DNA of 7,322 bases. It comes from Dehalococcoidia bacterium. Its GTDB lineage: Bacteria > Chloroflexota > Dehalococcoidia > Dehalococcoidales > BS750m-G39. Below, in pieces: positions 5,395-7,322 of the stretch. The position numbers and the translations under genes are program-made. Under the pieces are notes generated by a model, which worked only from the letters and a program-made list of their open reading frames with translations, was not told the origin of the DNA and searched no databases. Where the stretch lies: contig DAOWJM010000063.1 of NCBI GenBank assembly GCA_030640325.1, positions 1-7,322 on the forward strand, written 5' to 3'. The stretch's first letter is position 1. Each line of letters opens with the position of its first letter.

Positions 5395-5967
5395 CTAATC
5401 TTCCACCAGCTTTTGTCCGGCAAGGAAAGCCTGCTTTAGGGCGTCAGGGTGTTTGGTTATAGCCCCTTTCTCGTCAATCCCGGGGAAAAGCAGCTCTCCA
5501 GCATAAGCGATGTCAAGGACTTTGAACAGGGCTTTTACTGTAGCCAGTGCCGGCTGAAATAGATTGGCTACCTTTCTGCCACCAACAGAGATAAATAATC
5601 CCTTCCGCTCTCGCTTATCGCCCAAAGGGGGTTGTTTTAAAACATACTTTCTCACCCACAGTGCCTGACAGCGGTCAATCATAGCCTTGGCCTGAGCCGT
5701 TACCCCCATAAAATGCACCGGCGAAGCAAGAACTATTCGGTCTGCCTTCATCAGTTCACTATGAACCATCTGCATATCATCCTCCACCTTACACCTGCCC
5801 GTCTCCAGACAGCCATCACAGTGCTGACAGGGAGCAATCTTGAGGTGGCTAAGGATAATAGTTTTGACCTCAGCCCCTCGGCTGGCGGCACCCTTCATAA
5901 CCTCGTTCAGTAATAGGTCAGTGTTGCCACCCCGCCTGGGGCTACCGGCAATACCCAGAACCCTCAA
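5395..5967 (-). CDS. Iron-sulfur flavoprotein of the NADPH-dependent FMN reductase/flavodoxin-like family
   Basis: A 190-residue flavodoxin-like protein with an added cluster motif. The N-terminus has the FMN phosphate loop G-I-A-G-S-P-R-R-G-G-N-T-D at 5-17. A compact cysteine cluster follows at 47-59 (C47-x2-C50-x2-C53-x5-C59), the arrangement of archaeal and anaerobe iron-sulfur flavoproteins that hold a [4Fe-4S] cluster near the FMN. S-P-V-H-F-M-G-V-T at 82-90 is the second flavin-contact loop. Such proteins shuttle electrons or detoxify oxygen and peroxide in anaerobes; the partner here is unknown. The start is TTG at 5965-5967, overlapping the ybeY stop (TTGA), chosen because the Rossmann strand M-R-V-L-G-I-A-G-S-P must begin there and no ATG exists nearby. 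It is cotranscribed with ybeY. Its 3' end converges on the pyrD remnant, 18 nt away. Confidence 0.9.
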   Translation of the reverse strand: MRVLGIAGSPRRGGNTDLLLNEVMKGAASRGAEVKTIILSHLKIAPCQHCDGCLETGRCKVEDDMQMVHSELMKADRIVLASPVHFMGVTAQAKAMIDRCQALWVRKYVLKQPPLGDKRERKGLFISVGGRKVANLFQPALATVKALFKVLDIAYAGELLFPGIDEKGAITKHPDALKQAFLAGQKLVED

Positions 5968-6437
5968 CCTAGCCCCCCTTCAATATGGCTCAGAATCTCC
6001 GCCTCCTTTGTTTGCATCTGGCGCCTCAGCTCTGGCTTATCATGCTCATACCCCAGCAGGTGAAGCACACCGTGGATGATAAGAATTGCGAGCTCCTTTT
6101 TTATTGAATGCTGGCGCTCCTCAGCCTGTATCGCTGCCTGCGGATAAGAAATAATCACCTCACCCAGGTGGAGAACGCCATCGGGAGGTGGAACAAAAGG
6201 GGGGAGGTCTGCCCCGACTTCTTCTCTAGCGGAAAAGGCAAGCACATCTGTAGGCTCATCCCTTCCCAGATAATCTTTATTTAGCTGCTGCACCCTTTCC
6301 TGAGTGGCAATAACCAGACCAAGCTCCGCCTCAGCGCCAACCCCCTGAGCCACGAGGACTTGCCGAGCTATGCTCTGTAGCCAGCTCAGCTCAAGGTTTG
6401 CCTCAAGGTCTTCATCAATTAAAACATTTATCTCCAT
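5964..6437 (-). CDS. ybeY: Endoribonuclease YbeY (16S rRNA maturation and quality control)
   Basis: YbeY is a zinc-dependent single-strand endoribonuclease involved in 16S rRNA 3' end maturation and 70S quality control. The 157-residue protein carries the family's metal motif H122-G-V-L-H126-L-L-G-Y-E-H132 (H-x3-H-x5-H). Just before the centre is the conserved L-N-K-D-Y-L-G-R-D-E-P-T-D-V-L-A-F stretch at 52-68, including the invariant arginine R59, and L-G-E-V-I-I-S at 91-97. The ATG at 6435-6437 is preferred over an in-frame GTG at 6465-6467. It gives the normal N-terminus (M-E-I-N-V-L-I-D), and the GTG lies over the -10 of a good promoter, upstream of the predicted transcription start. No Shine-Dalgarno is visible and the leader would be about 14 nt. 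Its stop overlaps the flavoprotein start. Confidence 0.94.
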   Translation of the reverse strand: MEINVLIDEDLEANLELSWLQSIARQVLVAQGVGAEAELGLVIATQERVQQLNKDYLGRDEPTDVLAFSAREEVGADLPPFVPPPDGVLHLGEVIISYPQAAIQAEERQHSIKKELAILIIHGVLHLLGYEHDKPELRRQMQTKEAEILSHIEGGLG

Positions 6438-6457
6438 GTTCGTTCTATGTATGACCC

Positions 6458-6486
6458 ATAATAGCACACCACAAAACAGCCCTCAA
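6458..6486 (-). promoter_or_regulatory. Extended -10 promoter for ybeY
   Basis: On the minus strand, TTGAGG (6481-6486), a 17-nt spacer and TATTAT (6458-6463), preceded by TG one base away (TGCTATTAT), form an extended -10 promoter. Transcription should begin near 6451, which supports the ATG at 6437 as the ybeY start and excludes the GTG at 6467. Confidence 0.6.
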
Positions 6487-6507
6487 TGAGGCTTTTCGTA
6501 TTTCTAT

Positions 6508-6660
6508 CACCCTCACCCCCTTTTAAGTTTTTGATTTAGGTAACCCTCCCCACTTTATCCCCCTCCCTTGGTTAAGGGAGGGGGAAGATAGTTATATAAG
6601 AGAGGCTTCGCCTCTCTTTGACTCTCCGAAAATAAGCGGGGGTTTAAGGGCAAAGCCCCT
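6508..6660. repeat. Hairpin-rich segment resembling an interspersed repeat element
   Basis: The segment starts with C-rich tracts (CACCCTCACCCCC) and holds a perfect 12-bp stem with a 4-nt loop (6558-6569 with 6574-6585, arms TCCCCCTCCCTT / AAGGGAGGGGGA). A second perfect 9-bp stem has a 3-nt loop (6598-6606 with 6610-6618, AAGAGAGGC / GCCTCTCTT), and a short GGGC-AAA-GCCC hairpin lies at 6648-6658. Such stacked, C/G-biased palindromes without coding content are typical of REP- or MITE-like dispersed repeats. No second copy occurs in this window, so repeat status is inferred. The hairpins are not followed by good U-tracts and no gene ends here, so a terminator role is less likely. Confidence 0.5.
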
Positions 6661-6699
6661 AAGGGTGGGCGGGTAGGGAGTAAGACTTGCCCAGTGGGT

Positions 6700-6728
6700 T
6701 TGAGCAAAATAAAGGGTTATGATACAAT
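6700..6728 (+). promoter_or_regulatory. Extended -10 promoter for tRNA-Ser
   Basis: TTGAGC (6700-6705), a 17-nt spacer and TACAAT (6723-6728), preceded by TG at -1 spacing (TGATACAAT), predict a start near 6735, leaving a 5' leader of about 35 nt to be removed by RNase P before position 6770. Confidence 0.6.
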
Positions 6729-6769
6729 TTACTATATCGAAAATTAAGTATTACTGGCTTCACAGCTAG

Positions 6770-6861
6770 GGAGGGATCGCATAGAGGCCTAGTGCGGGCG
6801 CCTGCTAAGCGCTTACCCTGGTAATTCGGGGTCGTGGGTTCGAATCCCACTCCCTCCGCCA
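6770..6861 (+). tRNA. tRNA-Ser (anticodon GCU), CCA encoded
   Basis: A 92-nt class II tRNA. The acceptor stem is GGAGGGA (6770-6776) with TCCCTCC (6851-6857), followed by discriminator G6858, as serine tRNAs have, and an encoded CCA (6859-6861). The D arm has a 3-bp stem, GCA (6779-6781) with TGC (6793-6795). The anticodon stem is GGCGC/GCGCT (6797-6801, 6809-6813), with one G-U pair, around loop CTGCTAA, giving anticodon GCT at 6804-6806 (reads AGC/AGU). A long variable arm with ACCC(T)/(G)GGGT pairing lies at about 6815-6832. The T arm is GTGGG-TTCGAAT-CCCAC (6834-6850). All parts fold, so it appears functional. The 3' end is followed by a G/C hairpin terminator. No duplicated 3' end indicating an integrated element is visible within the window. 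Confidence 0.96.
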
Positions 6862-6875
6862 TATCAGGCTAGTGT

Positions 6876-6907
6876 GCCCCTTAATTAAGGGGGCTCTCTT
6901 TAATAAT
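6876..6907 (+). terminator. Probable terminator after tRNA-Ser
   Basis: Sixteen perfectly self-complementary bases (6877-6892, CCCCTTAATTAAGGGG) can form a 6-bp GC-capped stem around AATT, extended by G6876 and C6894 with one bulged G. TCTCTTTAATAAT follows. The U-tract is imperfect, so partial read-through into the downstream methylthiotransferase gene is possible. Confidence 0.5.
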
Positions 6908-6929
6908 ATCCTTTATAGAGTAAAAATAG

Positions 6930-7322
6930 ATGCCACATTACCATATCTGGACTATAGGCTGCCAGATGAATAAGGCGGAATCGGAGCGGCTGGGCAGTTA
7001 CCTGGAGCAACTGGGCTATCAGGCTATAGCCGCCGCCGAGGAGGCTGATTTAATCGTGCTTAATAGCTGTGTGGTGCGCCAGAGCGCCGAGAATCGCGTC
7101 ATTAACAAGCTCAATGCCCTTAAATCGCTAAGAGGGTTGCGCCCTAATCTGACCCTGGCCGTAACTGGTTGCCTGGCAAACTCTGATATTAAGCAACTTA
7201 AAAATAATTTCCCTCAGGTTGACTACTTTTTTGAGCCCGGAGACTGCCCCCAGTGGCTAGAAAAAGCCGAGCTGGCTCAGGTATTCCCCCAGCACCCCTC
7301 ACCCAGCACCTTTGTCCCTATC
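6930..7322 (+). CDS. miaB: MiaB-type tRNA methylthiotransferase, 5' part only
   Basis: The first 131 residues of a radical-SAM methylthiotransferase; the window ends just before the expected C-x3-C-x2-C radical-SAM motif (the last residues F-V-P-I match the lead-in to it). What is visible is the N-terminal methylthiotransferase domain with its three cluster cysteines: C11 in T-I-G-C-Q-M-N, C47 in L-N-S-C-V-V-R and C81 in V-T-G-C-L-A. G-C-Q-M-N and N-x-C-V-V-R-x-x-A-E-N-R favour MiaB, which makes ms2i6A at position 37 of tRNAs reading U-starting codons, over MtaB or RimO. The neighbouring tRNA-Ser(GCU) reads A-starting codons, so it is not an expected MiaB substrate. Only a weak GAG lies upstream of the ATG. 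Family assignment is firm; the MiaB subtype is likely. Confidence 0.88.
   Translation, partial: MPHYHIWTIGCQMNKAESERLGSYLEQLGYQAIAAAEEADLIVLNSCVVRQSAENRVINKLNALKSLRGLRPNLTLAVTGCLANSDIKQLKNNFPQVDYFFEPGDCPQWLEKAELAQVFPQHPSPSTFVPI

Larger units (their letters stand above)
6438..6769. other. 332-nt non-coding spacer between ybeY and tRNA-Ser
   Basis: No supported gene lies here. It contains, in order, the ybeY promoter (6458-6486, minus), a C-rich segment with stacked hairpins (about 6508-6660), a G-rich segment to about 6680 and the tRNA promoter (6700-6728, plus). The only long open frame (minus strand, 6659-6862) is an antisense artefact of the tRNA. Confidence 0.7.

Noticed and set aside
5380..5395. 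GGCT-AAGCTTAG-AGCC hairpin between converging genes as a bidirectional terminator
   Set aside because: The stem is only 4 bp and neither side has a U-tract; too weak to call.
6438..6467. GTG start extending YbeY by ten residues
   Set aside because: The codon overlies the -10 of a good promoter, so it would be upstream of the transcript start, and YbeY proteins normally begin as at the ATG at 6437.
6474..6496. Hairpin AGCC-CTCAATGA-GGCT followed by TTTT on the plus strand, a possible terminator
   Set aside because: No plus-strand gene ends before it, and it overlaps the -35 of the ybeY promoter; a chance structure is the better explanation.
6659..6862. Minus-strand open frame beginning M-A-E-G-V-G-F-E-P-T-T-P
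   Set aside because: This is the well-known artefact from reading the antisense of a tRNA 3' end (T arm, acceptor and CCA). It covers tRNA-Ser(GCU), and its remainder lies in promoter and G-rich repeat sequence.
1..7322. CRISPR array, transposon, prophage or toxin-antitoxin system
   Set aside because: Neither strand shows regularly spaced repeats, a transposase or integrase frame, or small paired genes.

Overview
The window looks like an ordinary stretch of bacterial chromosome, packed on both strands. The best guess is a Chloroflexota (Dehalococcoidia-like) genome. This rests on the lspA / TraR-DksA-type zinc finger pair, the MiaB-type start 'TIGCQMN', an archaeal-style iron-sulfur flavoprotein and an MJ0301-like metallo-beta-lactamase. 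It is an inference from gene content, not proof. Most genes look about 50-57% GC by eye; the nitroreductase is clearly AT-richer.

Layout. 1-1684 (minus strand): DUF72 protein, then a DksA/TraR-type zinc-finger protein, then lspA, which overlaps it and runs off the left edge. 1685-1818: a divergent intergenic region with a promoter in each direction and two inverted repeats, one of them a near-consensus Fur box. 1819-4687 (plus strand): a tight run of fur-family regulator, uncharacterised six-helix membrane protein (8-nt overlap), MBL-fold hydrolase (strong Shine-Dalgarno) and class 1B dihydroorotate dehydrogenase pyrD, with gaps of at most 14 nt. 4747-5292: an AT-rich nitroreductase, followed at 5311-5376 by a remnant of a second pyrD 3' end. 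5395-6437 (minus strand): ybeY followed by an iron-sulfur flavoprotein whose TTG start overlaps the ybeY stop. 6438-6769: a non-coding stretch with the ybeY promoter, stacked hairpins of repeat-element type and an extended -10 promoter for the tRNA. 6770-6861: tRNA-Ser(GCU). 6930-7322: the 5' third of a miaB-type methylthiotransferase.

How the genes fit together. The regulator sits under a promoter whose start region is covered by a Fur-type palindrome, so fur and the three genes behind it are probably metal- or peroxide-controlled as one transcript. The membrane protein, translationally coupled to the regulator, is the best candidate for something new: possibly a metal-handling membrane protein, though I recognise no family. 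The other striking signal is the duplicated pyrD tail flanking the AT-rich nitroreductase. It suggests that the nitroreductase arrived by recombination at the pyrD 3' end. No CRISPR array, transposase, prophage or defence system is visible.
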